From IMG/VR virus record IMGVR_UViG_3300021963_000308, positions 1 through 37,947 of that record: a stretch of 37,947 nt of DNA. The stretch is one strand, 5' to 3'. This stretch comes from a virus. How positions within the stretch are numbered: the stretch's first letter is position 1; the number at the start of each line of letters is the position of its first letter. Position numbers and translations under genes: made by a program. Of this stretch, positions 20,208 through 30,400 are shown one piece after another. The notes beneath the pieces were generated by a model, which saw nothing but the letters and a program-made list of their open reading frames with translations, did not search any database and was not told the DNA's origin.

Positions 20208-20969
20208 ATGAACCTCTACCAAGACCTTCCCTCCATGCAAACCAACCCTGACTCCCAAGTAGCCTTGTTCAAGGCTCTCGTATCATTCGTCTCTGAAACC
20301 AAGGACATCGTAGCCGATGACTACAATCCCCATTTCAAGAGCAAGTTCGCCAGCCTGTCCAAGCACCTAGAAGTCATCAAGCCAATCGCCAAGAAGCATG
20401 GTCTGGCTATCATCCAACTTCCCGTTGGTGGTTACGACAACGCAGTCGGTGTGCGTACTATGGTCATCCACGAACAGGGTGGCTTCATCACGTCCGATGC
20501 CGTCATCCCTTGCAACGAAGGCATGAACGGACAGAACGCTGGTAGCCTGTATTCGTACATCCGTCGTTACGCATTGGCTTCCGTTGCTGGCGTTGCTACG
20601 GAGGACGACGATGCAGAACTTGACCGAGTGATTAAGACCACTCCCAAGCCCACGTACGCCCCTAAGACTCAGGCTCAGGCTTCCACCCCTGCACCCAGCA
20701 CCAGTAAGGCTTCTGCGTCCAGCAACGTCGCTCCGTTTGGTGATGCCAAGGGCGTTGCCTTGTCTGCCCTTCCCCTGATGTCCGACGACAAGAGCAAGAA
20801 GTGTGCTGACCTGAACTACTGGGCTAACGTCTGGCAACCCCGTCCGTTTGGAGATACTGGAAAGATTTCCGCCAAAGACCTTGCCACCAAAGCCGAGGCT
20901 CAACGTCTCTGGGGTGAAGCAAACGGCTCTAGCGAATCCCAGCCTTCCAGCGAAGACGTTCCTTTCTGA
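20208..20969 (+). CDS. ERF-family single-strand annealing protein
   Basis: 253 residues. The first about 145 match the ERF family (P22 Erf): PHFKSKFASLSKHLEVIKPI, KHGLAIIQLPVGG, VIHEQGGFITSDAVIP, then GSLYSYIRRYALASVAGVAT and EDDDAEL. An Ala/Pro/Thr/Ser linker (about 150-182) leads to a smaller C-terminal module (KCADLNYWANVWQPRP). The very end, SSEDVPF, resembles the acidic tip of single-strand binding proteins. It anneals single strands left by the exonuclease. TTGACA at 20172-20177 is a possible -35. Confidence 0.85.
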   Translation: MNLYQDLPSMQTNPDSQVALFKALVSFVSETKDIVADDYNPHFKSKFASLSKHLEVIKPIAKKHGLAIIQLPVGGYDNAVGVRTMVIHEQGGFITSDAVIPCNEGMNGQNAGSLYSYIRRYALASVAGVATEDDDAELDRVIKTTPKPTYAPKTQAQASTPAPSTSKASASSNVAPFGDAKGVALSALPLMSDDKSKKCADLNYWANVWQPRPFGDTGKISAKDLATKAEAQRLWGEANGSSESQPSSEDVPF

Positions 20970-20998
20970 ACCAACACTAACCACAAACCAACAAACAC

Positions 20999-21199
20999 AT
21001 GAAGCCTCACTACTATAAGTTCCAAGACAGCAAGTACGTAATCCTTGAGGATGGTACTGTCTGCCGTGTCCTCAAGCCTACCAAGATTCATAATCAGACT
21101 TACTACAATATGATTATCGAAGGCAAATACACCCGCATTAACAGCGAACTGTTGATGAAGCCATTCGACGAAGTCAACGAAGACAACCTGAATGCCTAA
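20999..21199 (+). CDS. Hypothetical 66-residue protein
   Basis: ATG 20999 after an A/C-rich leader. Sequence pattern: YKFQDSKYVILEDGTVCRVL, then HNQTYYNMIIEGKYTRINS, ending in an acidic tail. The short strands with D-G-T-V and G-K-x-x-R-I resemble the modules found before HNH endonucleases (NUMOD4-like), but no HNH motif follows. Overlaps the next gene by 8 nt. Confidence 0.6.
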   Translation: MKPHYYKFQDSKYVILEDGTVCRVLKPTKIHNQTYYNMIIEGKYTRINSELLMKPFDEVNEDNLNA

Positions 21200-21560
21200 A
21201 CTATCTGGCATCAGATACCTGCGTCGGCTTGTAGCAAACGCAAAGAACACCAAGCACAACAAGTACATCACGCTCAATATGGAATCGGCAGAAAAAGTAA
21301 TCGAAGAGTTCGGTCCTTCCTATAGGACTGGACAGTTTGACTTGCGTTCCAACTCCATCAAGGCGGCGGCTATCAACCTCTGCATCGAACCTCAGGAACT
21401 CATCGAGCGTCTTGGCTCTAAGAAGCCTTCTGAAGTCATGCAGGAAATCGCCAAACTCAAGAGCAAGATTAAGGCTCTTGAAGAGGCTGGTGATGCCCTC
21501 TGTGAATCGTCGGACAACGTTAAGGCTAAACGTGAATGGGTATTTGCCAGCAAACTATGA
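21192..21560 (+). CDS. Hypothetical 122-residue protein with C-terminal coiled coil
   Basis: Basic N-terminus (GIRYLRRLVANAKNTKHNK), a middle AEKVIEEFGPSYRTGQFDLR and SIKAAAINLCIEPQELIERL that could be a DNA-binding helical module, then a coiled coil (VMQEIAKLKSKIKALEEAGD). Its TGA overlaps the next ATG. No family recognised. Confidence 0.6.
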   Translation: MPKLSGIRYLRRLVANAKNTKHNKYITLNMESAEKVIEEFGPSYRTGQFDLRSNSIKAAAINLCIEPQELIERLGSKKPSEVMQEIAKLKSKIKALEEAGDALCESSDNVKAKREWVFASKL

Positions 21561-21856
21561 TGACTCTCCTAGAGATATACAGGCTGGCTATCGTGGAGGA
21601 ACTCACAGCCGCAGAAGCAGGGCTGAAGTACTCATGCTCAAAGCAATCTCTCTCAAAGATTGGTTGCAGATACAAGATGCCAAGGCTGAAGACAGAGGCA
21701 GAGAAAAGAATCCAACGTCAATTGTCCTTGATGAACGACACTCAGATTCTCTCATATCATAACGCACTAAACCTGACCAAGAATGCCCGCACTAGCCAGC
21801 GTGAAAAACTGGCTGTTGTAGAGGAACTCAGCAGACGTGGCATTGATGTAAAATGA
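21557..21856 (+). CDS. Small HTH-type protein
   Basis: I choose ATG 21557 (overlapping the previous stop; a second ATG follows directly). 99 residues. MMTLLEIYRLAIVEELTAAE then AGLKYSCSKQSLSKIGCRYK forms an HTH resembling sigma region 4 or transposase-type recognisers. The rest is helical and basic. An antiparallel or alternate longer frame in this stretch is a shadow. Followed by another HTH gene with overlapping stop/start. Confidence 0.6.
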   Translation: MMTLLEIYRLAIVEELTAAEAGLKYSCSKQSLSKIGCRYKMPRLKTEAEKRIQRQLSLMNDTQILSYHNALNLTKNARTSQREKLAVVEELSRRGIDVK

Positions 21857-22173
21857 AGTCTGGACAAAGCAGATACGGGTACGGCAAGAGCAAGGAACTT
21901 GCGTTGCAAGGTTATGCCAAAGGCATGACTGTATCTCAGGTAGCCAAGGAATACAAGATGTCGTACGCTTCCGTGTACAACGTCTTCCGTCGTAGCGGGA
22001 TGGAGTTAAAGAACTCAAACAGAAAGAAGCATGGGTCTGTAAAAGACATTGTACTCCTTGAGCATTCCAATGGTCTGTCGCCAAAAGAAATAATAACCAA
22101 GCACAAACTTAGCAAGAATTCGGTTTACTCTGTATACCAATACTGCAATTTCACTCCAATAAAAAAACAATGA
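21853..22173 (+). CDS. Protein with two tandem HTH motifs
   Basis: 106 residues. Two similar segments: MTVSQVAKEYKMSYASVYNV (about 25-44) and LSPKEIITKHKLSKNSVYSV (about 75-94), each followed by an aromatic/basic end. Both fit S-x-x-x-[IV]-x-x-x-x-x-[LM]-S-x-x-[ST]-V-Y, an HTH recognition pattern, so the protein is an internal duplication that could bind a repeated or inverted DNA site. Overlaps both neighbours by 4 nt. Confidence 0.65.
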   Translation: MKSGQSRYGYGKSKELALQGYAKGMTVSQVAKEYKMSYASVYNVFRRSGMELKNSNRKKHGSVKDIVLLEHSNGLSPKEIITKHKLSKNSVYSVYQYCNFTPIKKQ

Positions 22174-22913
22174 GAAAGCCAAAGCGAATAAAGTTTGTCT
22201 ACGCATCTGATAACCACGGAGATAAGGTAGATAAAAAAGCGGCTGAAGCCTTATTCGCTTTCTGTAAGGAGTTCAAACCAGACGTACGTATACACGGAGG
22301 AGACTGCTTCGATATTCGTCCGTACCGCAAGTCAGCAGATGCGGAAGAAAAGAACCAATCACTCAAGGACGATATCAAGTGGGGCAAATGGTTCATAGAG
22401 AACTACAAGCCTACTGTATTTATGATGGGCAACCACGAATACAGACTGTATGAAGGAGTGGAGAACAACACAGGAAGAAAGCAGGAACTGATTAAGGAAC
22501 TGCTGGATGAGATAAAGGCTTTCCTGCGAGCCAATGGTTGCAAGAAAATCGTCGAGTACCACGCAGACAAAGGTGTGTTCACTCTGGGAAAGGTTCGTAC
22601 ATGTCACGGATACAAGTGCGGTAAGAACGCCGTCGAGGAACATGCCATCCATTACGCCGATAGAGGCGGGGCTGTAATCATAGGTCACGTGCATTCAATG
22701 CAGATGGTCACGGCTCAACGCTGGGGCGGTTGCGTGGGCTTCACGGGCGGTTGCCTGTGCATGAAGGATGAGATGTCGTACGCTCAGAATCGCTTCGCCA
22801 CTAGCAAGTGGGGTACAGGCTGGCTGTACGGGTACGTCGAAGGAAACAACTGGAAGATTTGGCAAGCCCACAAGGTGGGAAACAAGTGGATATACTCTCA
22901 TACTGACATCTAA
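22170..22913 (+). CDS. Calcineurin-like metallophosphoesterase
   Basis: 247 residues with all metal motifs in order: SDNHGD near residue 13, GGDCFD near 44, GNHEYR near 87, HGYK near 145, and GHVHSM near 172. This is the binuclear metal phosphoesterase fold that acts on phosphodiesters (nucleases, cyclic nucleotide or cap hydrolases). In phages such genes occur beside replication genes; the substrate cannot be read from the sequence. Options are nuclease activity (SbcD/Mre11-like core without the cap domain) or removal of a signalling nucleotide. ATGA overlap with the upstream gene. Confidence 0.85.
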   Translation: MRKPKRIKFVYASDNHGDKVDKKAAEALFAFCKEFKPDVRIHGGDCFDIRPYRKSADAEEKNQSLKDDIKWGKWFIENYKPTVFMMGNHEYRLYEGVENNTGRKQELIKELLDEIKAFLRANGCKKIVEYHADKGVFTLGKVRTCHGYKCGKNAVEEHAIHYADRGGAVIIGHVHSMQMVTAQRWGGCVGFTGGCLCMKDEMSYAQNRFATSKWGTGWLYGYVEGNNWKIWQAHKVGNKWIYSHTDI

Positions 22914-23251
22914 TGGAATCAAAGAAACTAAAGGAATTGCAAGGTATCATCTGGAACATGAACGTTGACATAGTTCCAGAGGGTTACTACACACGTACGC
23001 AACTTTCCAATATATTTGAGCGTAGCCTACCTCAAACAGACAGGATAATAAAAGACCTTATCGAAAAGGGAATCGTACGCAGAGAATTGTTTTGCGTTAA
23101 ATCAAACGCTGGTGTATCAAAGATACCATACTTCTTCATCGACCATGACAAAGCCAAACAACTTAAGAAAGTTTCTCGCAAACATAGACGAAGATATTGT
23201 GTTAGCAGACGGACAAGAAAACGCATTCTTAGGTCTTGCAAGTACACCTAA
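22913..23251 (+). CDS. Winged-helix-like hypothetical protein
   Basis: 112 residues from ATG 22913 (TAATG overlap with phosphoesterase stop). GYYTRTQLSNIFERSLPQTD then RIIKDLIEKGIVRRELF is a typical winged HTH; a beta hairpin follows (SKIPYFFIDHD). The C-terminus is an extreme Arg/Lys stretch (VSRKHRRRYCVSRRTRKRI) encoded in a region that also encodes the start of the next gene. The overlap of about 107 nt is unusually long, so the basic tail may be an incidental extension. Confidence 0.6.
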   Translation: MESKKLKELQGIIWNMNVDIVPEGYYTRTQLSNIFERSLPQTDRIIKDLIEKGIVRRELFCVKSNAGVSKIPYFFIDHDKAKQLKKVSRKHRRRYCVSRRTRKRILRSCKYT

Positions 23252-23432
23252 CGGATACATTGCGGTTTATTCGACGGACGAAATAATAAACAAGTACATG
23301 GAAGAAGACCTAATGGACTACGAAACAGCAGAGGAGTTTGTGCAGTACAACGTCATTCAGGCGTACGTCGGAGAACGCACACCTATCTTCTTAGAAATCA
23401 TCCCTAAGGAAATCTGGAACGAAAAACAATGA
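23145..23432 (+). CDS. Hypothetical 95-residue acidic protein (phage-conserved type)
   Basis: I choose ATG 23145, which yields MTKPNNLRKFLANIDEDIV; an upstream start at 23112 would add eleven residues. Core AFLGLASTPNGYIAVYSTDE, then YETAEEFVQYNVIQAYVGER and a hydrophobic PIFLEIIP. The D-Y-E-x-A-x-E-x-x-x-Y-N-V-x-x-A-Y-V-G-E pattern is one I know from many phage hypothetical proteins of this size. Function unknown. Its 5' part overlaps the preceding gene in another frame. Confidence 0.65.
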   Translation: MTKPNNLRKFLANIDEDIVLADGQENAFLGLASTPNGYIAVYSTDEIINKYMEEDLMDYETAEEFVQYNVIQAYVGERTPIFLEIIPKEIWNEKQ

Positions 23433-23719
23433 AAGACCTATACATCCTTCTCTTGTTGCTATTGCTCACCGCTTGCGACATCTACGCTGTCTTTATGTTT
23501 TTTAAAGTTAAGCGTGAGTTTGACAAGTATAAAGAGAAGGTCGAGTGCTCCGATTGCGACTGCTGTCCCTGCAATGTAGTTGAACCAGACGCTTTCGTAT
23601 ATCCACAGAGAAGACATAAGTACAGCCCCGCCGACGGATATAAATATACCTCCACGTTTGATTGGAGTAATAGCAAAAAGGATAATTCCAAGGGTGACGA
23701 GGGCAACCCCAACGCATGA
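23429..23719 (+). CDS. Small lipoprotein- or membrane-anchored Cys-rich protein
   Basis: 96 residues from ATG 23429 (ATGA overlap). MKDLYILLLLLLLTACDIYA is a signal-like segment with a lipobox-type LTAC, or a single membrane anchor. After FMFFKVKREFDKYKEKV comes a Cys cluster ECSDCDCCPCN, which may bind metal or form disulphides, then a polar tail. Its last 260 nt lie opposite the end of the minus-strand gene 23459-24184. It ends the plus operon. Lipoproteins at such places can be spanin- or exclusion-type proteins; unproven. Confidence 0.5.
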   Translation: MKDLYILLLLLLLTACDIYAVFMFFKVKREFDKYKEKVECSDCDCCPCNVVEPDAFVYPQRRHKYSPADGYKYTSTFDWSNSKKDNSKGDEGNPNA

Positions 23720-24184
23720 GAACATCCATAGTATGCGTTCCTTGAAGGCAAGTTGACGCTCCTTCTCTGCCTGAGCCAAGGCTAACTTGGCGGCATCTAG
23801 TTCAGCGTCCCTCTCTTCGACCATAGCCCAAAGTTCATTCGTCTGCTGGTCAACCTTAGAGGCTTCCTCCTTGTCCTTCTGGATTGCTTTAGAGTCGCCC
23901 TTCTTTAGAATGCCTGAGTAGTACTCAACCTTGGCAACGGATGGCTTTGAAAGCCCAGACAGGCGGGTTACTTGGGCTTCTGCAAGTTGTCGAACATCTC
24001 CTTCAGGGAGGCTACCAGCGATAGCAACAAGGGCAGAAGCAGAGTCAGAGACGACCTCTTCGACCTTCGTGATGTACTTGTCTTTTTCTTCATTGCTTAT
24101 TGGTATCGGTTGGCTTGGAACACTCTGGCAACCAACTAAGTTTCCAAAGATAAACAAGATTGCTATGGTTTGGAAACTATTCAT
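23459..24184 (-). CDS. Lipoprotein-type membrane protein, lysis-module candidate
   Basis: 241 residues. Signal segment FQTIAILFIFGNLVGCQS with lipobox LVGC at about residue 19; a helical periplasmic part with coiled coil (residues 100-150, KVDQQTNELWAMVEERDAE and AALALAQAEKE-type heptads). Near the C-terminus there are three hydrophobic spans (WMFSCVGVALVTLGIILFAI; GGIFISVGGAVLMSSLWI; AGTAVAIGALDLLFILVKL). ATG 24184 follows the holin stop by 1 nt. Lipobox plus coiled coil recalls spanins, but three spans do not; an unusual lysis or membrane-ejection factor is possible. The C-terminal third is antisense to 23429-23719. Confidence 0.55.
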   Translation of the reverse strand: MNSFQTIAILFIFGNLVGCQSVPSQPIPISNEEKDKYITKVEEVVSDSASALVAIAGSLPEGDVRQLAEAQVTRLSGLSKPSVAKVEYYSGILKKGDSKAIQKDKEEASKVDQQTNELWAMVEERDAELDAAKLALAQAEKERQLAFKERILWMFSCVGVALVTLGIILFAITPIKRGGIFISVGGAVLMSSLWIYESVWFNYIAGTAVAIGALDLLFILVKLTLNFKKHKDSVDVASGEQ

Positions 24185-24490
24185 TCAGTTAGTTTCTTTA
24201 ACAAACTTACCTTTGAGCCATTCAAAGATGTCTGGGGCTAACGCTCCAGAGGAAGCGTAGATGATTCCTTTGTACAGTTGGTCTATGTTTGTGGGGTTGA
24301 CTGCGAAGTAAACCAGCGTCCCAACGATAGCACCTGCGATGCCTTTCCTAATCCAGATGATAGCCTTGAACCTCTCCTCCGTGATTATAAGCCTAGCCAC
24401 AGCACCCAAAGCCCCAAGAACGGCTACTATCCAACCACCTCTCTTGAACTCGTTGGCTGTATCTATAAGACTAGGGTCTACAGGACTCAT
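24185..24490 (-). CDS. Holin
   Basis: 101 residues with three hydrophobic stretches: GGWIVAVLGALGAVARLII, RKGIAGAIVGTLVYFAV and KGIIYASSGALAPDIFEWL, with a charged end KGKFVKETN. Size and layout fit phage holins that open the inner membrane for the endolysin. ATG 24490 overlaps the stop of the giant virion gene as ATGA. Likely partner of the GH19 enzyme at 6700-7365. Confidence 0.72.
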   Translation of the reverse strand: MSPVDPSLIDTANEFKRGGWIVAVLGALGAVARLIITEERFKAIIWIRKGIAGAIVGTLVYFAVNPTNIDQLYKGIIYASSGALAPDIFEWLKGKFVKETN

Positions 24491-27400
24491 GTCTTAGGTC
24501 TGTTTCTTTCTACTCTTCGCTTTGCGTCTTCAAGTTTATCGTACACGCCAATCACTTCCCTGTAAGGGTTGTATACTCTGTATTTATTGTTAAGAGACAT
24601 GATGATATAGTTCATTGAGTTCTTGATGCTGAATCCCTTGGTGTTGTTTTCCATAGGAATCCAGTCTCTCCAAACCCTGAAGTCTGCGGCTGTGACGTTC
24701 CTTGCTGGCATAGGAACTGGAGGCTGATTTGCCTCAGGAGGCTTGCTTGTATCCCAATGCGTAATCCTTACGTTGGGAGGAGGCACATCGGCTGGAGGAA
24801 CGTTGGGAGGAGGAATGTCTGCTGGAGGAACGTTGGGAGGAGGAACGTCTGCTGGAGGGTTATTCTCATTTTCCTTGTCAAGTCTCTTTTGTATTTCGCT
24901 CTTGTTATCTCTTGTCTTCTTCTTGTCGATTTGACCCTTTTCCACGTCCCATACGTTTCCATTTTCATCAACGTAAATAACATCAAGAATACCATCTTCA
25001 TTGGTAATCATTATTCTCTTGAACTCAGGTGGCACTCCTTTGCCTTCGCTTATCCAACCAGAAGAATCCTTGACTCCAATAACCTGTGACTCTGCTCTTT
25101 CTGTAAATTGTGTTCCTCCCTGTTCAGGTCCGTAGAACCATCTCCAATGGGCTTCGTTGTCTGGGTGGTTCTTCAGTTCCTGCCACGCTTCCCAATCAGA
25201 AAGACCTTCAAGGAAGTTCTCTCCTTTTCCCTTAGCCTTCCATGCTTCCAATGCTGTTCTATGCATTGCGATTAGGTTCTTTTCGGAATCCGTTATGACA
25301 CCATGCGGACGTTCAGGAAGGAACGCCGTAGGATTGTCACGATTAAGACCAAGCGAAACCCTCTTGATATCCGTGCTCTCGTCATGCACGTTCAGGTCAA
25401 GCCCGTGAGAACCTCTTCTGTTCAAGTCCATTATACGGATAGCCTCCTCTAGCATTTGATTGACCATTGAATACCTAGGCTGACCATCTACGCTAACAAA
25501 CCTAGCCAAGTCCATTGACATCTGGTTGTGCAATGAAGCAACATTTGGAGAAAAGCCTCCCTTGACCGCTTCGGTATCAAGTGCTGAAAGCAGATTTGGG
25601 TCGTACTTTATTGATGTGAGTTTAGAAAGCATATCTGAGTCATTCATCAATATGATGAAAAACTCATGCGGGTACTTGAATCTGTATGCACTCTGTCCCC
25701 TGTTAAGCCCTTTTGCCGAAATGCCGAATGACGTGAGTTGCCCCATGTCTAGTGCCATCTGAGATGGAGACATTTGCGTTCCTTCTGAGCCAGCCTCAGG
25801 CCAGAGAACCTCCCAGTTTTTCTTCAACTTATTTCTTCCGCTTTTAAGTTTCACCTCGCCAGTTTGAGGGTCTACCTTTATGTAGTTAGCATTGTGCTCG
25901 ACAACGCTTGAGTCCCACATGTTTGATATCTTCCCGTTCTTGGTGTTCTTGGCGAAGGTATTCTTGGCAACTTCAACCTGAAGTTTGAGCATTCTTGCGT
26001 ACGCATTCAGTATAGGGTCAACGGCAGTAGGGTCGTTTCTGACTTGGTCTTCCTGAACCTTGATGAAGTTCTCCACGGCAATTTGCCACGGGCGACCTGA
26101 TACGTTGCCTTCGCCTTGTGAAACTATCTGCTTAAGCCATCCGCTGGAATCTCTGTTTACAGCGTCTGAGTTTATTCTCGTCTCGAAACTGTGGAAGATT
26201 TCCTCAAGTGCAACGCCTTCGAATGAGTGACCAGACAGAGCCTTTCTTATCAACTGAGATTGAGATGTTGAAATTGTCGTGTGCAGGTTTCCTTTTTCAG
26301 CATCACCCTTAGTTGACACCTCTGGGATGTTTCTCTCCCTGTCGAACATCTTGTCAACAATCTGTTGCAATGTGAGGTGTTGGAATGTTTGTGTAGCGGC
26401 TCTGGCAAACTTTACTGTATAGGGTGCTTTGTCTAGTTTCTGCTCTTCTCCAGTTTTTTCAAGTCTTCCAGTTGACGTTGTGTCTCCGAACTCATCACCA
26501 ACGTCTTCTGGCTCAGACTCTTCTCCATCTTCTTTCTTCTTCTTGTTGTTCTGCTCTGCCTCAAGACGCTCAACCTCCTCAAGAGAGATGTTGCTCTTTC
26601 GTGGGTCTACGTGCGTCTTGGTTGATGAACTTTGCTTCAGACCGAGCACAGTTTCAATCGTAGATGCATACGACTCCTTGCCGCTACCAAGGGTTATTCT
26701 TCTGTTCAGTTCTTTCTGAGAGCCAAGTGAAAGCATCGTCTTAGCCCAATTGGACCAATAACTTCTTGCTATGTTTGAGTGAACTGAACTTCCTTGTTGG
26801 TCTAGGAATGTGAGAATATCTTTAACGTACAAAGGCTTGTTGTACTCAAGATGCCACCGCATGTACGTGTACAACGTATCCTTTGAGGCGTGTGGCATGT
26901 TGTTTGGTGACAACTTTATTGGCTTTCCGTCAAACCCCTTGTCGTAATCCCTGATGTCAATCATCGGGAATGGGTCAGCACCCACAGGAAGATAGTATCC
27001 TCCGTATCCTATGTATGAATCCTTGTACTGCGGTTCGAACTTCTTCGTGCTTCTGAAGTTAACAGCCTCTCCAGCACCTTCGTTCGGATGCAGGTTAACT
27101 GTTCTATTAGTAATTCCTTTTCCACGTGGTAGTGGTTCATACGAAGCACCAGCAATAGATTTATCACGGGTGCTACCAATCATACGCTGATGGTAATTAG
27201 CATTATCAACAGGAACAAAAAACGACACATCAAGACCACCGCCATCCATTTGGTTTATATAAATAACGCCATCATGTCCTTTATCAATTGCTTCACCAAG
27301 AATCTTCTCGGTGGGTTTCATCATATCTGTAAACTGACCATCGACAACAAGAGGATTATCAAACCTTATTGCTGATTTAGCAATGTCATATCCTGATTTA

Positions 27401-30400
27401 TTACTGTACCCTTGGTATTCTTTACTTAAAACAGTTGCATCAGATGATGCAAAAAAAGCACCTCTCATTTCACCTGAGGCTAGACGTGAAGACCTTGGGT
27501 CATGATAATTAACGTATTTTTTGTCTTTAAGAAATCCTTCAGATGTTTTTGTTCCGTGAACTCCTACGACTACAACAGGTTCTCCAGTTCTAAATTGCCT
27601 TGAATATACAGCGTGTTGATAATATTCACGCATAGGTATATTTTCTGCTATGTATCCAGCAAAATCGTTGTATTGAGGGTTAGCCTTTTTTACCCATTTT
27701 TTTGCATCCTCTATTGATTTTGCAAAATCTTTAGCCGCATTAATTGTAAACTGACTATGGAGTTGCTTGTCTGGTGCTTTCTTGGCTAGGTCTGACTCAA
27801 GTTTATTGTACTCAGCATACTCGCTAAGTGAAAGATATGTTTTTAGGTGTCTGTCTGGCAATGATTTGTAAAGCCCTTTAAATTTAGAATTTTCCTTTTC
27901 AAAAATTGAAATAGATTTTGCTGTTAATTCTTCAAGTCTTAATCTTTTAGTTTGTCTATCAAGACCTCCAAACATTTCTTTAGACATTTCGTCTAACATC
28001 ATTAATGCTGTTTGTTGATTTATATCACCTTCTTTAAAGTTTTTGATAAAATCGATAAAGCCTTCATCAGCAGTTTGAGGAACAACTTTTCTGTCACCAA
28101 CAAACTCCTGCATTCTTTTTGTAAGAAATACGTTTCCTAATTTTCTGGCTTCATCGGCTTCAAGGCTATCTATTATAGGAAGTTCTCCTCTACCTTCATT
28201 CGGTGAGCGATTGATACTGGCAGAACGTCTGTCGAATCTTTCAGCCTTAGGAATAGGAATTCCATTGGCATCGTGCGTTACGAGTTTGTCTGACTTAATC
28301 TGCTCAGGGAAGAACACAGCCATATCCATTCCGTCGTTAAGACCATCGTAGCCATGCTTTACGAGAAGGTCACGCAGTTCGTAAGGACCGACTCCATCAA
28401 CTTGCAGTTGCGTAAACGACTTGGTTCTTTCAAGCATAGCAACCTTTCCTTCAACCCAAGCGTCACTAAGTGCTGAGTTTTTTGACTGAACCTTCTGAAG
28501 CAAGAACCTTAAGTCTTGCAGGAGTTCAGGAGTTATTTTGTTTTTACGAGCGACAGTACCATCTTTATTGTAAACATTACCATCAAGTCCCCAAGGATTA
28601 TGTATGCTGAGATGAGCAGTAACAAGATTCGGACCAAAAGTCTTCATCTCGCTAATATTATCAAGAGCACCTCTGCTTCTGAAATAAATTCCAGCAGGAT
28701 TTTTACCTCTGTTCTTTGTAGGGAAGTGCAGGTCAAACACGTTTACGTTTTTAGCCTCTGTAGCATGCACGTATCCCAAATGGTTGTATCCTCTATCTGC
28801 GGCAAAATGTCTAAGTTCTGCTTCGTTGCCGAATGCCGTTCCTCTGTTGTCAGGGTGGTTAAGAACCATCGGAGGATTCTTTCTGGCGTTTTTCAATGCG
28901 GCTTCAGAAGCCTTTTGCATATCATCGAACAGTCCAAGCCTTATTCCCCTGTCATCGTACACCTCAACGCTTCCGTAAGGTCTGGAGTCTGAACGCTGTG
29001 ACTCAGGCTTCTTGACCAAGAACGTGTATCCAGAGGGATGCTTATATACAGTACCCCTGACTGTTTCCTCTCCTCTTCCTTCGTTTGGATGGAAGTTCAA
29101 CTTGATGTCGTTGTAGGCGTTGTTAAAAACAAACGGCATCTTCTGGTCACGAAGCCTGACGTGCGTCATTCTGTTGATGCTGAACGAGAAAACTGTAGAC
29201 AGGTGGTTTCTTGCTATTTCACCGCTAGGAGAGTTGAGGTATACGTCAGCCTCACCCTTAGCCATGCCCATAACCTGATGGAGTGCGTTGCGTCTGTCAG
29301 CACCCTTGCCATCCACCCAGAGGTTTTCAGACGGAATCTTGCCTTCACTTGGAGTCTTTGATGCGTTCTCAAGATACCTATACAGGTCTGTCATATAATC
29401 CGTATGGTTTCCTCTCCAAAGCATCTGGACTACGGGGTTGCTCCACGTGTTGTTGGCACGTGTCTGGATGTTGTCGTAGTCCAACATGTTAGCCTTGAAC
29501 TGGAACTCTCCGTTGGCTGATATCTTTATATCAACACCGAATGCCACTCCAGTACGCATCTTGAATGGAACGAGTTTGCCCTTGACTCTCTGAGGGTTGC
29601 TTACGTCGCCAATCGTTTCCATCGTAGCACCGATGCCACCGAAATCTACGACGTTGCTTTGCATCTTTCCTTCTGCTACGTTCTGGAATAGGCGTATCTT
29701 GTTGACCATCTCCCTACTGACGTGACCAGAGTTCACCATCAAGTCTAGGATTTCATCGCTAAACGGACCTCTGATGTTTCCTTCTGCGTCTATCTTGAAC
29801 GTACGTCTATTGGCAGGTACGCTCATCAGAAGTTTGTGAACTTCCTTTGCTTTCAGCCTGTTCTCCTTCTTTATCTGTGCTTCGCTCTTCGGCTTGTAGT
29901 TTCCGTCAAGTCCCTTTTCATACACGCCATCAAGACCATTGCCCTCAATGAAAGCCTTCTGGGAATCCTTGCTCATCTTGGATATGTCAAAGCCTCCAGT
30001 TTCATTCACCTTCAACTGCATACGCATCACGTCCTTGAAGAACGACTCAAGTGCAGGGTTGATTATTCTTTCCGTCTTAGTCTGACCGAAGATTCCCTTC
30101 TTCAAAGGTGCAAAGACTTGGTCTATCGTGACAGGCTTATCAAGACCAGTCACAGGGTCTTTGAATGTTCTGTTGAAGTTGAACTGTGTTGCAACGTCGC
30201 CAACCCTGCTTTGGGAATGCTTGAGCCACATCATTGTAGCAGACTCAAGTGCTCCTCTAATGCCACCTAGTTCACCACCCTTGTACATCCAATCAATAGG
30301 CTTATCCATAAGCATATGACTGTAGTAATAAGACCCGAACTCCTCCGAAAGATGTTCAAGCATAGGTCTTCCTAGGTCTGCATCCATCAGCAAAGTGCCG

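Noticed and set aside
20367-20984. 205-residue antisense frame opposite the ERF gene
   Set aside because: Low-complexity Gly/Ser/Arg/Val-rich shadow of the ERF gene; no start support.
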